Source: Alphaproteobacteria bacterium (GTDB lineage Bacteria > Pseudomonadota > Alphaproteobacteria > Micropepsales > Micropepsaceae). From it: DNA of 6,143 nucleotides. The position numbers and the translations under genes were made by a program. Numbering within the stretch: position 1 is the first letter of the stretch; the number at the start of each line of letters is the position of its first letter. The notes beneath the pieces are model-generated. The model had not been told where the DNA came from. It saw only the letters and a program-made list of their open reading frames with translations, and made no database searches. The stretch lies in NCBI GenBank assembly GCA_947373775.1, contig CANBZE010000125.1:1-6143 (forward strand), read 5' to 3'. Positions 1 through 6,061 of this stretch are shown here, in pieces.

Positions 1-591
1 GTTGCGGTCCGCGCCCAGACCAGTACCGTGCTACAGGCCCCGCTGGTGGGCCGGACCGACGTGCCCGTCGGGCTGCTGAACGAGCTTTACACCAGCGTGG
101 AAAAATCGCTGCGCCAGGAAATTCTGCGCAAGGTGGGCGAAGTCCCGCCGGAAGATATCGAGCGCGCATTCAAAAAGAACCGCAAGGTGCTGAACAAGGT
201 CTATGGCGATACGCCGGCCGACATGGCTGCGGCGGTCAAGCGGATCGACCAGATGGCCCGCGCCAAGACCCTGCACCCGCCGTCGCTGGTGACCATGCTG
301 CGCGAAGGCCCCGACGCCCGCACCGCCTTCAAGCTCGCCCTAGCGCGCCTGACGGATGTGGAGTTCGACCTGGTCCATCGCGTGGTGGACGGCAAAGACA
401 TGGATACCCTGGCGCTGCTGTGCCGCGGCGCCAACTTCAACCGCCCGCTGTTCGTCTCCCTGGCCATTGCCCTGGACGGGCAGGACCGGGCCCTGGGCGG
501 CGCCGAAGAGTTCGGCAATCTCTATGAAGCGGTGCCGGTCGAGGCCGCCCAACGCGCGGTGCGCTTCTGGAAAGTCCGCAAGGCTGCTTAG
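1..591 (+). CDS. DUF2336-like protein, C-terminal part (5' truncated by window edge)
   Basis: The reading frame is open from base 1 to the TAG at 589-591, so this is the last ~196 codons of a longer gene; the GTG at 28 is probably internal. The visible part is soluble and helical with no signal peptide or membrane segment. Its pattern resembles DUF2336 proteins, which are alphaproteobacterial proteins of unknown function: an early stretch like 'DVPVGLLNELYTSVEKSLRQ', then 'LVTMLREGPDARTAFKLALA' and 'LALLCRGANFNRPLF' near the C-terminus. I recognised the family by memory of its pattern, not by a search. No catalytic motif is visible. The gene converges on the minus-strand block, whose last element ends 124 bp away. 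The family call is moderately sure; the function is unknown. Confidence 0.7.
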   Translation, partial: VAVRAQTSTVLQAPLVGRTDVPVGLLNELYTSVEKSLRQEILRKVGEVPPEDIERAFKKNRKVLNKVYGDTPADMAAAVKRIDQMARAKTLHPPSLVTMLREGPDARTAFKLALARLTDVEFDLVHRVVDGKDMDTLALLCRGANFNRPLFVSLAIALDGQDRALGGAEEFGNLYEAVPVEAAQRAVRFWKVRKAA

Positions 592-632
592 CTAGTCCTG
601 CCAAACGCGCGTTCTTTTTCACCGCTGGCGGT

Positions 633-671
633 GTCGCGCGTGCTCACGTGCTCAAGCACGCTCCGCGCGAC
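633..671. repeat. Large interrupted palindrome in convergent intergenic gap
   Basis: The outer arms GTCGCGCG (633-640) and CGCGCGAC (664-671) are perfect reverse complements. An inner hairpin, CGTGC-TCAA-GCACG (647-660), is nested inside, separated from the outer arms by short unpaired stretches of 6 and 3 bases. Smaller hairpins flank it: CACCGC-TG-GCGGTG at 620-633 and TGGCC-ATC-GGCCA at 677-689. Together they fill most of the gap between the end of the DUF2336-like gene and the end of the bacterioferritin remnant. Possible roles are a bidirectional transcription stop, although no clean T-run follows the stem on either strand, or one copy of a dispersed intergenic palindromic repeat. The structure is directly visible; the role is inference. 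Confidence 0.6.
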
Positions 672-715
672 GCTCCTGGCCATCGGCCAAAAATCCTCGC
701 GCTCTGTGCCGCGCG

Positions 716-946
716 CTAAGAGGCGCTGCTTTCGTTGGGCTTGATCTGGAGCTGGACGAAGTTTTCGATGCCCATCTGCTCGATCAGGCGCTGCTGGGTC
801 TGCAGCCAGTCAATATGCTCTTCCTCGCTCTCCTGGATGTCGGTGAAGAGTTCACGGGTGATGTAGTCCTTGACCGTCTCGCAATGGCTGATGCCCAGCT
901 TGAGGTCGGGCAGGGACATCATCCCCAGCGACAGGTCGCCAGGCAA
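716..946 (-). pseudogene. bfr: Bacterioferritin C-terminal remnant
   Basis: This frame encodes about 76 residues matching the C-terminal half of bacterioferritin (a haem-containing iron-storage ferritin of ~155-160 aa): helix C region 'DLKLGISHCETVKDYITREL', helix D with 'ESEEEHIDWLQTQ', and the end 'LIEQMGIENFVQLQI'. The E..H pair of helix D (residues 41 and 44, counting from a possible TTG at 946) corresponds to ferroxidase ligands Glu127 and His130 of E. coli Bfr. The position equivalent to Glu94 is Gly (GGG at 925-923), so a metal ligand is lost. Helices A and B, which hold the other ferroxidase ligands and the haem-ligating Met52, are absent: an in-frame TGA lies at 961-959 and the neighbouring lipoprotein gene ends at 995. 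No good start codon or ribosome-binding site is seen. It is best read as a 5'-deleted pseudogene, although a short expressed peptide cannot be excluded. Confidence 0.75.
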
Positions 947-994
947 TCGAGATGCGTTTCATCATGGCCTGGCTCGACGCGCGGGGCTGGTAGC

Positions 995-1552
995 CTATTT
1001 CACCTGGATGGACGCAAAAATCCGGTCCACCGCCGGGCTGACTTCCGCAAAATAGAACTGCGCCGGGGCGGTGAAGATCAGCAGGTCCAGGATGCCGCCG
1101 CGGCTGGCGGCGATGGCGCGCCCCCGCATCTCCAGCCCCTCCTCATTGGCCAGGGTGAGATCGAAGCAAAAGCCCTGTGCCGACCCGAACGGGCAAGGGC
1201 GAAGCGCGCCGGCGCGCACATTCTGCATTTTCTTTTTCACCAGCGACGCGATGACCAGGTCCTGGATGTCATTGGGCGTCATGCGCGCGCGATAAACCGG
1301 CATGTCGCCGATGCGCAGGCCCGGCACGCGAATCAGCGGTTGGCCGTCCTTGATGCCGGTGTAAAAGCCCAGCTCGTCCAGCCCGGTGCCGTTGCGCGTC
1401 CAGTAGCGCATGGCGGCGAGATGGATCTGCGCAAAGCCCGGCTCGGCGCGCACGGTTACGCCATTGCCGACCGATGCGGTATCGCCCGAATCCATGGACT
1501 GCAGGGCGCATCCCATCAGTCCCATGCACAAAAGTAACGCCGCGGCTTTCAC
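995..1552 (-). CDS. Hypothetical lipoprotein, 185 aa
   Basis: The N-terminus is a short lipoprotein signal peptide: Lys2, a hydrophobic stretch, then the lipobox L-M-G-C with the lipidated cysteine at residue 15. Ala follows that Cys, so under the E. coli +2 rule it would be sorted to the outer membrane. The mature domain (~30-185) is a mixed soluble domain with Cys120 and Cys129 that could form a disulfide, and it ends 'PAVDRIFASIQV'. That ending faintly recalls DcrB/PsbP-like lipoproteins, but I do not assign the family. The start is GTG at 1552-1550, chosen because it gives the complete signal peptide and overlaps the upstream protease stop as GTGA. No strong Shine-Dalgarno sequence precedes it, so translation is probably coupled. 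It is the last intact gene of the minus-strand block. The reading as a lipoprotein is firm; the function is unknown. Confidence 0.82.
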   Translation of the reverse strand: MKAAALLLCMGLMGCALQSMDSGDTASVGNGVTVRAEPGFAQIHLAAMRYWTRNGTGLDELGFYTGIKDGQPLIRVPGLRIGDMPVYRARMTPNDIQDLVIASLVKKKMQNVRAGALRPCPFGSAQGFCFDLTLANEEGLEMRGRAIAASRGGILDLLIFTAPAQFYFAEVSPAVDRIFASIQVK

Positions 1553-2622
1553 AATTGCGCCAGATAATAGTCGATCATCGCCTTGTCATCGGCATCGGGC
1601 GCCATGACGCGATAGCGCGCGAAGGCGGCGCGCGCCGCCGGCTTGTCGCCGCTCTGCATCGCCAGCAGGCCCAACCCCCGCCAGGCCAGTGGCGGAGAAT
1701 CCGGCGCGGCCAAAGCGGCGCGGAACCAGGACGCTGCCAGCGCCGCATCGCCGGGGAGCCCACGCTTGCGATAGGCCTCGCCAAGGCCATAGCGGCACAG
1801 CCCGCGTCCCGACGCCGCCAGCTTCGTGAACAGCGCCACCGTATCGGTATCGCGGCGCAATTCTTCGCCGATCCAGCGTTCCAGGTATGGCGCGGTGGCG
1901 GCGCGATCCACGCCAGGCTGTCCGGCCGGGGCAGGGGCTTGCTGCGCCAGCTTTTGCAGCGCCGCCAGCCTGCCTTCGCCGGCCGGATGGAGCTTGAGGA
2001 AATCGGCATCGGCGGCGCGCCACAACGCCATGGCGGCGTTCCTGTCGTATCCGGCGGCGGCGGCCATCTGCACACCGCTTTGGTCGGCATCACGTTCCTG
2101 CGCATCGGAATGGGAATATTTGGCGCCCAGCGCCGCCATGCTGGCGGGTGTGCCGACAAAACCGATTCCGGCGCCCGCCGCCGCCACGCCCAGCAGCGCC
2201 ACCACGCCGCTGGTGTCCAGCATGCGGTGGAACTGCTCCAGGGAATCCTTGTGCTGGTAATGCGCCACTTCGTGCGCCAGCAACTGCGCCAGCTGGGCTT
2301 CATCCTGGGTGCGCAGCAAGGCTCCGGTCCACGCCACCAGCGCACCATTGGGCAAGGCAAAGACATTCAGGCCCGGAGATTCCACAACATAGAGACGCAA
2401 AGACTCGCAGGGCGTGACGCGGCAAAGCACGCCGCGGACATAGGCGTTCAGCGCCGGATCGCGCACCAGGGCGGCGGAGTTGCGGACATTGTCCTCTGCC
2501 TTGGCCACCTGCATGAACAATCCGGCTTCGTCGCTATCCGCTTCCGGCTGCTGGGCGCGGGCAGCGCCGCTCACCAGCAATAAAGTCAAGGCGAGCGCGT
2601 GCTTCACAGCGGCCCCTTTCAT
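1549..2622 (-). CDS. Exported M48 metalloprotease with C-terminal TPR-like repeats (BepA-like)
   Basis: This is a probable periplasmic zinc endopeptidase of family M48, in the same domain order as BepA/YfgC, which degrades misassembled outer-membrane proteins. Residues 1-23 are a signal peptide ending A-R-A before QQPEA. 'NVFALPNGALVAW' (86-98) is the typical M48 strand/loop before the active site. HEVAH at 117-121 supplies two zinc-ligand His and the catalytic Glu118; Glu176 in 'AQERDAD' is the likely third ligand. A hydrophobic stretch (139-167) and an 'LHPAGEGRLAAL' motif (211-222) follow. Residues ~273-345 look like two TPR or Sel1-type repeats. At 357 aa it is shorter than E. coli BepA (487 aa). 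The ATG overlaps the preceding stop as ATGA. A GTG at 2607-2605 (residue 6), preceded by AAAGGGG at 5-bp spacing, is a credible alternative start that gives a tidier signal peptide. Family and export are firm; the substrate is unknown. Confidence 0.9.
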   Translation of the reverse strand: MKGAAVKHALALTLLLVSGAARAQQPEADSDEAGLFMQVAKAEDNVRNSAALVRDPALNAYVRGVLCRVTPCESLRLYVVESPGLNVFALPNGALVAWTGALLRTQDEAQLAQLLAHEVAHYQHKDSLEQFHRMLDTSGVVALLGVAAAGAGIGFVGTPASMAALGAKYSHSDAQERDADQSGVQMAAAAGYDRNAAMALWRAADADFLKLHPAGEGRLAALQKLAQQAPAPAGQPGVDRAATAPYLERWIGEELRRDTDTVALFTKLAASGRGLCRYGLGEAYRKRGLPGDAALAASWFRAALAAPDSPPLAWRGLGLLAMQSGDKPAARAAFARYRVMAPDADDKAMIDYYLAQL

Positions 2623-3308
2623 AAGGGAAGGCCTTTCAGCAATTCGCCCACCGTGTCGCGGGCGTCATCGGCGTTGCGCAGGTCGCCATTGACGCTGAGC
2701 AGCCGGTTAAACCACACGATCCTGCCGGTGCGCAGATCCACCAGCGAGGCAAAGCCGCTCTGGAAACCGCCGGGCACCGGCACCAGCAGCAGCGCCGCCA
2801 CGCCCATCAGCGCCTGGCGGCCGGTGGAGGAATAGGAATCGCGCAGATGCACGAACAGGGCATAGTCGCCGTGATACTTGTCACGCAGCACGGCCACGCC
2901 GGGGCCAAGGGTCCAGTCCAGCGCCGCGCCCTTTTGCGGCAATTTGATCGGCGAATAATACAGATGCAGCAGGATGGCCTGTCCCACCGCGCTGTTCAGC
3001 TTGACGATCTGGCTTTCCCGGGGATTGGCACCCGTCTGCGCCTCCGCGACCGTCACGCCGCGCGCCGCCAGGGTGGCGGCGATTTCCTTGCGGGTCAGGG
3101 CGATGGCGCTGCCGGTCCAGTCGGCGCGCGGCGCTTCGGCGCCGCCGGCCGTCAGCTCGCTGAGCTCGATGTCCGGGGTGGCCAGGACGATGGTCTTGCC
3201 GCTACTGCTCCAGGCGATGGGCGCGCTTTGCGCAAGGCGCGGGCTGGCCGCGTCGCAGGCGCAAAGCGGCGCGCACAGAAATGCCAGCGCGATAAGTCTG
3301 CGACCCAT
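2619..3308 (-). CDS. Probable lipoprotein, 229 aa, partner of the M48 protease
   Basis: The N-terminus has Arg3-Arg4, a hydrophobic core and L-C-A-C ending at Cys18, an imperfect lipobox (Cys at -2). Asp19 follows, which in E. coli would retain the lipoprotein in the inner membrane. If the lipobox does not work, the protein would still be exported by signal peptidase I. The mature part is ~210 aa. Its C-terminal half has a pattern seen in some envelope lipoproteins with a CsgG/GNA1162-like fold: 'DYALFVHLRDSYSSTGRQAL' (148-167), a hydrophobic glycine-containing stretch, then 'LVDLRTGRIVWFN' (189-201). That resemblance is by eye and weak. The ATG at 3308 is preceded by GAGG at about 6 bp. Its stop overlaps the protease ATG (ATGA), so the two are translationally linked. 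It lies 48 bp after the GST gene on the same strand. Export is likely; the function is unknown. Confidence 0.8.
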   Translation of the reverse strand: MGRRLIALAFLCAPLCACDAASPRLAQSAPIAWSSSGKTIVLATPDIELSELTAGGAEAPRADWTGSAIALTRKEIAATLAARGVTVAEAQTGANPRESQIVKLNSAVGQAILLHLYYSPIKLPQKGAALDWTLGPGVAVLRDKYHGDYALFVHLRDSYSSTGRQALMGVAALLLVPVPGGFQSGFASLVDLRTGRIVWFNRLLSVNGDLRNADDARDTVGELLKGLPL

Positions 3309-3356
3309 GCCCGCCTCACAGAGGTCTCAGGGTAGCGCGATTCGGCCGTGATGCGG

Positions 3357-3944
3357 TCAGTGCAGCCCTTCTTCCTTCATCGCCTTGTGCACGCCGGCGC
3401 GCCCTTCCATCCGGGCCTTGAAGGCGGTGATGCGCGGCATGCCGGATAGATCGATATGCAGGCCCTTGGCCCAGCGCAGGATCACGAACAGATAGGCGTC
3501 ACCCGGCGTGAAGGCGGTGCCCATCAGGTAATCGCCGGTCAGCCTGTCTTCGATCAGCTTCAGCTGGCCCAGGATTTTTTCCTTCGCCTTGGCCTTCTGG
3601 TCATCCGGCGCGCCATGGAAGAGGGGCGCGAAGCTCTTGTGCAGCTCTGAATTGACGAAGCCGATCCATTCCATCGCGCGGTAATAGTCCATCCCGTCCT
3701 GGGGCATGGCGCCGGTCTTGTCGCCCAGGAACGGCAGCACGGCGGCATTCTCCGTCAGGATCGAGCCATCATCCAGCTTCAGGGTCGGGACATAGCCCTT
3801 GGGATTGATGGCATAGAAGTCTTCGCCGCCTTCGGTCTTGTGGGTCTTGAGGTCGACCTTTTCCAATTCCAAGGCCAGGCCGCCTTCGGCCGCCACGATA
3901 TGACCCGCCAGGGAGCAGGCGCCGGGGGAATAACACAGCTTCAT
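3357..3944 (-). CDS. gstA: Beta-class glutathione S-transferase
   Basis: This is a cytoplasmic glutathione transferase of 195 aa, full length for the bacterial beta class (E. coli GstA is ~201 aa), and it aligns along its whole length with that family. The thioredoxin-like N-terminal domain (~1-80) starts 'MKLCYSPGACSLAGH' with the class-defining Cys10, has cis-Pro53 in 'YVPTL', and Glu65-Asn66 in 'LTENAAV', which contacts glutathione. The helical C-terminal domain (~87-195) has His102 in 'SELHKSFAPLF', near the glutathione site in this class, then 'FTPGDAYLFVILRWA' (145-159), the conserved folding motif with an Asp N-cap. The ATG at 3944 follows AAAGGA with about 7 bp spacing. It lies 38 bp after the ligase gene and 48 bp before the lipoprotein gene. 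Likely roles are glutathione conjugation or thiol/peroxide detoxification; the physiological substrate cannot be read from sequence. Confidence 0.93.
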   Translation of the reverse strand: MKLCYSPGACSLAGHIVAAEGGLALELEKVDLKTHKTEGGEDFYAINPKGYVPTLKLDDGSILTENAAVLPFLGDKTGAMPQDGMDYYRAMEWIGFVNSELHKSFAPLFHGAPDDQKAKAKEKILGQLKLIEDRLTGDYLMGTAFTPGDAYLFVILRWAKGLHIDLSGMPRITAFKARMEGRAGVHKAMKEEGLH

Positions 3945-3982
3945 GGGAAATCCTTTTGGATATGCGCGGGAGGTAACCTGAT

Positions 3983-5563
3983 TCAGGTAATGGGGGACGG
4001 TGCGGCTTGTTCCGCTTCGGCCCGTTTCTGGACGCTAACGTAATCGGTCTTGCCGGTGGCAAGCATGGGAATCGTGTCGGTCAGCAGCACCTCGCGCGGC
4101 ACGCTGAGCTCGGCCACGCCGTGGTTCTGGGCCCAGCCGATCATGTCCAGCCGCCGCGCGCCGGGCGCAGTGGTCATCAGCACGATCTTCTCGCCCTTGC
4201 GCCCGTCCGGTATCGCCACGGCGGCATGGGAATCTTCCGGCCACAAGGCGGCGGCGATATTCTCCACCACCGCCAGCGACACCGCTTCGCCGCCGATCTT
4301 GGCGAAACGCTTGAGGCGGCCGCGGATGGCGATAAAGCCAGCGTCATCGATGGCCACGATGTCGCCGGTATTATGCCAGCCGCCTTCCGGCGGCACGATC
4401 ACGCCGGGCGCATCGGGCTTGATATAGCCCTGCATGATGTTGGGGCCGCGCAAATAAAGCTGGCCGGCGCCGGCGATGCCTTCCACCGGCTCCAGCTTTG
4501 CTTCCATGCCCGCCAGCAATCGCCCCACCGTGCCGGGATGGTTATCTTCCACCGTGTTGAGCGCCGCCACGGGCGAAGTCTCGGTGACGCCATAACCCTC
4601 GACCAGTGTCACGGTGGACTTCTTGCGCAGGAAGATGCGGGTCTCGTCGCGCAACCGCTCGGCGCCGCACACCGCAACCCGCAGCGTGTCCAGATCGCCT
4701 TCATCACAGCTGCGGGCATACTGGTTGATGAAAGTGTCGGTGGACAGAAGAATGGTGGCGCGGTGGCTGCGGATGCGGCGCACGATGTCCTTGGGCGCCA
4801 GAGGCGTGGGATGGGTGATCACTTTCAGGCCCGCGATCAGGGGCAGGATGGTGCCGCCCACCAATCCGAAACAATGAAAGACGGGCAGGGGATTGAACAT
4901 CACGTCATCTTGTGTGATGGCGAAACGGCCGCGCACCTGCGCCACGTTGGCGAGGATATTCGCATGGCTCAACGCCACGCCCTTGGGCTGGCCTTCAGTG
5001 CCGGAGGTGAACAAGATCACCGCGGTGCCGGCAGGATCGGGCCGTGCCGATATCAGCCGCGGCATCAGCTTGCCCGCCACCGCCGTGATCTTGTCTTTCA
5101 GCGACAGGTTCTTGCGCACATCTTCCAGATAGACGAACTCGAATTCGTCCAGCGCCGCGATCACCTCGCCCAGCGCGGCCTTGTCCACCAGGCGGTGGGC
5201 GGTGACCACACGCTTGACCTGCGCCGTGTGCAGCGCGCTTTTCAAGGCCGCCGCGCCGCTGGTGAAATTGAGCATGGTGGGGATGCGCCCCATCGCCGAC
5301 AGGGCAAAGAATACGACTACCCCGGCCGCGCCGGTCGGCAGCATCACCCCGACGCATTCTCCGTTCCGCGTGCCGCGTTTGAGCGCCGAGCCCAGCGCGA
5401 AGCTGGCGCGGATAATCTCGTTGTAAGAGAGGGCGCGGTCATCGCCGTCCACCAGCGCGATGCTGTCGCCGCCATATTCGGCGCAAGCCTCGACAAGCGC
5501 CTGGAACACCGGGCGCCGGGCCGCGGCGGGATCGAAAGCTACTGCTGTGCCGGCATCCGGCAT
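3983..5563 (-). CDS. Acyl-ACP/acyl-CoA synthetase, stand-alone Aas-type ligase domain
   Basis: This is a 526-aa member of the ANL (AMP-forming ligase) superfamily that activates a fatty acid with ATP through an acyl-adenylate. The motifs are in order: 'FTSGTEGQPKG' (185-195, ATP-binding loop), 'GYGVTET' (323-329), 'TGD' (399-401), 'RGRLKRFAKIGGE' (414-426, hinge) and Lys505 in 'ATGKTD', the expected adenylation lysine. The stretches 'LPVFHCFGL', 'LRGPNIMQGY' and 'LKRFAKIGGEAVSL' closely resemble the C-terminal ligase half of E. coli Aas (2-acyl-glycerophosphoethanolamine acyltransferase/acyl-ACP synthetase). The PlsC-type acyltransferase half of Aas is absent: the protein starts directly in ligase sequence. 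The ATG at 5563 follows AGGA at 7 bp. Neighbours are a small membrane protein 48 bp upstream and the GST 38 bp downstream. The ligase class is firm; whether the acceptor is ACP or CoA is open. Confidence 0.88.
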   Translation of the reverse strand: MPDAGTAVAFDPAAARRPVFQALVEACAEYGGDSIALVDGDDRALSYNEIIRASFALGSALKRGTRNGECVGVMLPTGAAGVVVFFALSAMGRIPTMLNFTSGAAALKSALHTAQVKRVVTAHRLVDKAALGEVIAALDEFEFVYLEDVRKNLSLKDKITAVAGKLMPRLISARPDPAGTAVILFTSGTEGQPKGVALSHANILANVAQVRGRFAITQDDVMFNPLPVFHCFGLVGGTILPLIAGLKVITHPTPLAPKDIVRRIRSHRATILLSTDTFINQYARSCDEGDLDTLRVAVCGAERLRDETRIFLRKKSTVTLVEGYGVTETSPVAALNTVEDNHPGTVGRLLAGMEAKLEPVEGIAGAGQLYLRGPNIMQGYIKPDAPGVIVPPEGGWHNTGDIVAIDDAGFIAIRGRLKRFAKIGGEAVSLAVVENIAAALWPEDSHAAVAIPDGRKGEKIVLMTTAPGARRLDMIGWAQNHGVAELSVPREVLLTDTIPMLATGKTDYVSVQKRAEAEQAAPSPIT

Positions 5564-5600
5564 GGACGCATCCTGCGAAGAGTCGGATGCGGTCTTATAC

Positions 5601-5619
5601 CAAGTGGGGCATCAAGTGG
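5601..5619. repeat. Two direct copies of CAAGTGG, 12 bp apart
   Basis: CAAGTGG occurs at 5601-5607 and again at 5613-5619, overlapping the stop codon of the 124-aa gene and lying about 40-55 bp before the ligase start. The spacing is close to one helical turn, so it could be a small operator for the ligase, but a 7-bp repeat can also arise by chance. A TATAAG lies just downstream on the minus strand, without a convincing -35 box. Confidence 0.25.
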
Positions 5620-5986
5620 CGTGAAAATGCCCGATCCAGCTTTGGAAATTGCGCACCAGCTTCTGGCGGCCGGTGGGGGTCGCGTTCTGGAACAGGCCGG
5701 CGATCTGCTCGCGCAGGTGACGGGAGTCGGCCCACAGTTTCTCCGCCTGGGGTTCGATGGCGCCGCGCAAGGGCTTGATGACCTCGCGTTCCAGGCGCTT
5801 GGGGCCGATAATGGCCACGGCCAGGGCGGCAAGACCGGCGGTGCCGATCAGCACCAGGGCGGTGCGGGCGGTTTTGGTGCCGGCGGCGCGCAGCAGGCTC
5901 TGGGTGAATGACGATTTGGTGACAGGGACATGATCGACCGCGCGTACCGGACGGCGGCGAGGACGGACGTGCGAGGCAGTGGCCAT
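5612..5986 (-). CDS. Small single-pass membrane protein, 124 aa, function unknown
   Basis: I do not recognise a family. Residues 1-40 are basic (an Arg-rich 'RPRRRPVR' near the start) and probably disordered. A single hydrophobic segment at about 42-61 ('TALVLIGTAGLAALAVAIIG') is a likely transmembrane helix. Residues ~64-117 are charged and predicted helical ('REVIKPLRGAIEPQAEKLWA'). The positive N-terminus suggests that end stays in the cytoplasm and the C-terminal helix faces the periplasm. The ATG at 5986 follows GGGAG with 6 bp spacing. A possible EcfG-type promoter lies 30-54 bp upstream. It is the first gene of the minus-strand block, 48 bp before the acyl-ACP synthetase gene, so a link to membrane lipid or stress physiology is possible but unproven. 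Confidence 0.75.
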   Translation of the reverse strand: MATASHVRPRRRPVRAVDHVPVTKSSFTQSLLRAAGTKTARTALVLIGTAGLAALAVAIIGPKRLEREVIKPLRGAIEPQAEKLWADSRHLREQIAGLFQNATPTGRQKLVRNFQSWIGHFHAT

Positions 5987-6015
5987 GGGACGCTCCCGTG
6001 AAGATGAATAGGTGC

Positions 6016-6040
6016 AACGCAGCAGAAGCCGCGAAGTTCA
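6016..6040 (-). promoter_or_regulatory. Possible EcfG (general stress sigma) promoter
   Basis: On the minus strand, TGAAC (6040-6036) is followed by 16 bp and then CGTT (6019-6016). The alphaproteobacterial EcfG consensus is GGAAC-N16/17-CGTT, so 8 of 9 positions match with a permitted spacer. It lies about 30 bp before the 124-aa gene's ATG, a normal distance for a promoter with a short leader. A short two-box motif can occur by chance. Confidence 0.4.
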
Positions 6041-6061
6041 CTATTTTGCCGGGGTGGAAAT

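Noticed and set aside
604..618. AACGCGCGTT palindrome followed by a five-T run after the DUF2336-like gene, as an intrinsic terminator
   Set aside because: The palindrome has no loop; only 3-4 pairs could form in RNA, too weak for a terminator call.
815..1537. 240-codon plus-strand frame across the bacterioferritin remnant and the 185-aa lipoprotein
   Set aside because: It spans two unrelated minus-strand genes and has no motifs, so it is a mirror frame.
1474..2583. 369-codon plus-strand frame opposite the M48 protease
   Set aside because: The opposite strand carries HEVAH, a signal peptide and TPR repeats; this frame is Arg/Gln/Gly-rich with no family resemblance.
3971..3990. ACCTG-ATT-CAGGT hairpin at the ligase stop codon
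   Set aside because: It has only five pairs and no T-run, and it sits just before a closely spaced gene; no different from chance.
5590..5600. TATAAG as a -10 box for the ligase gene
   Set aside because: No acceptable -35 hexamer lies 16-18 bp upstream; the nearest TTGATG is only 10 bp away.
4007..5911. 634-codon plus-strand open frame opposite the ligase and membrane protein genes
   Set aside because: It is fully antisense to a motif-rich ligase gene, its translation is His/Gln/Gly/Arg-rich low-complexity sequence with no recognisable domain, and such long antisense frames are expected from high-GC codon bias.
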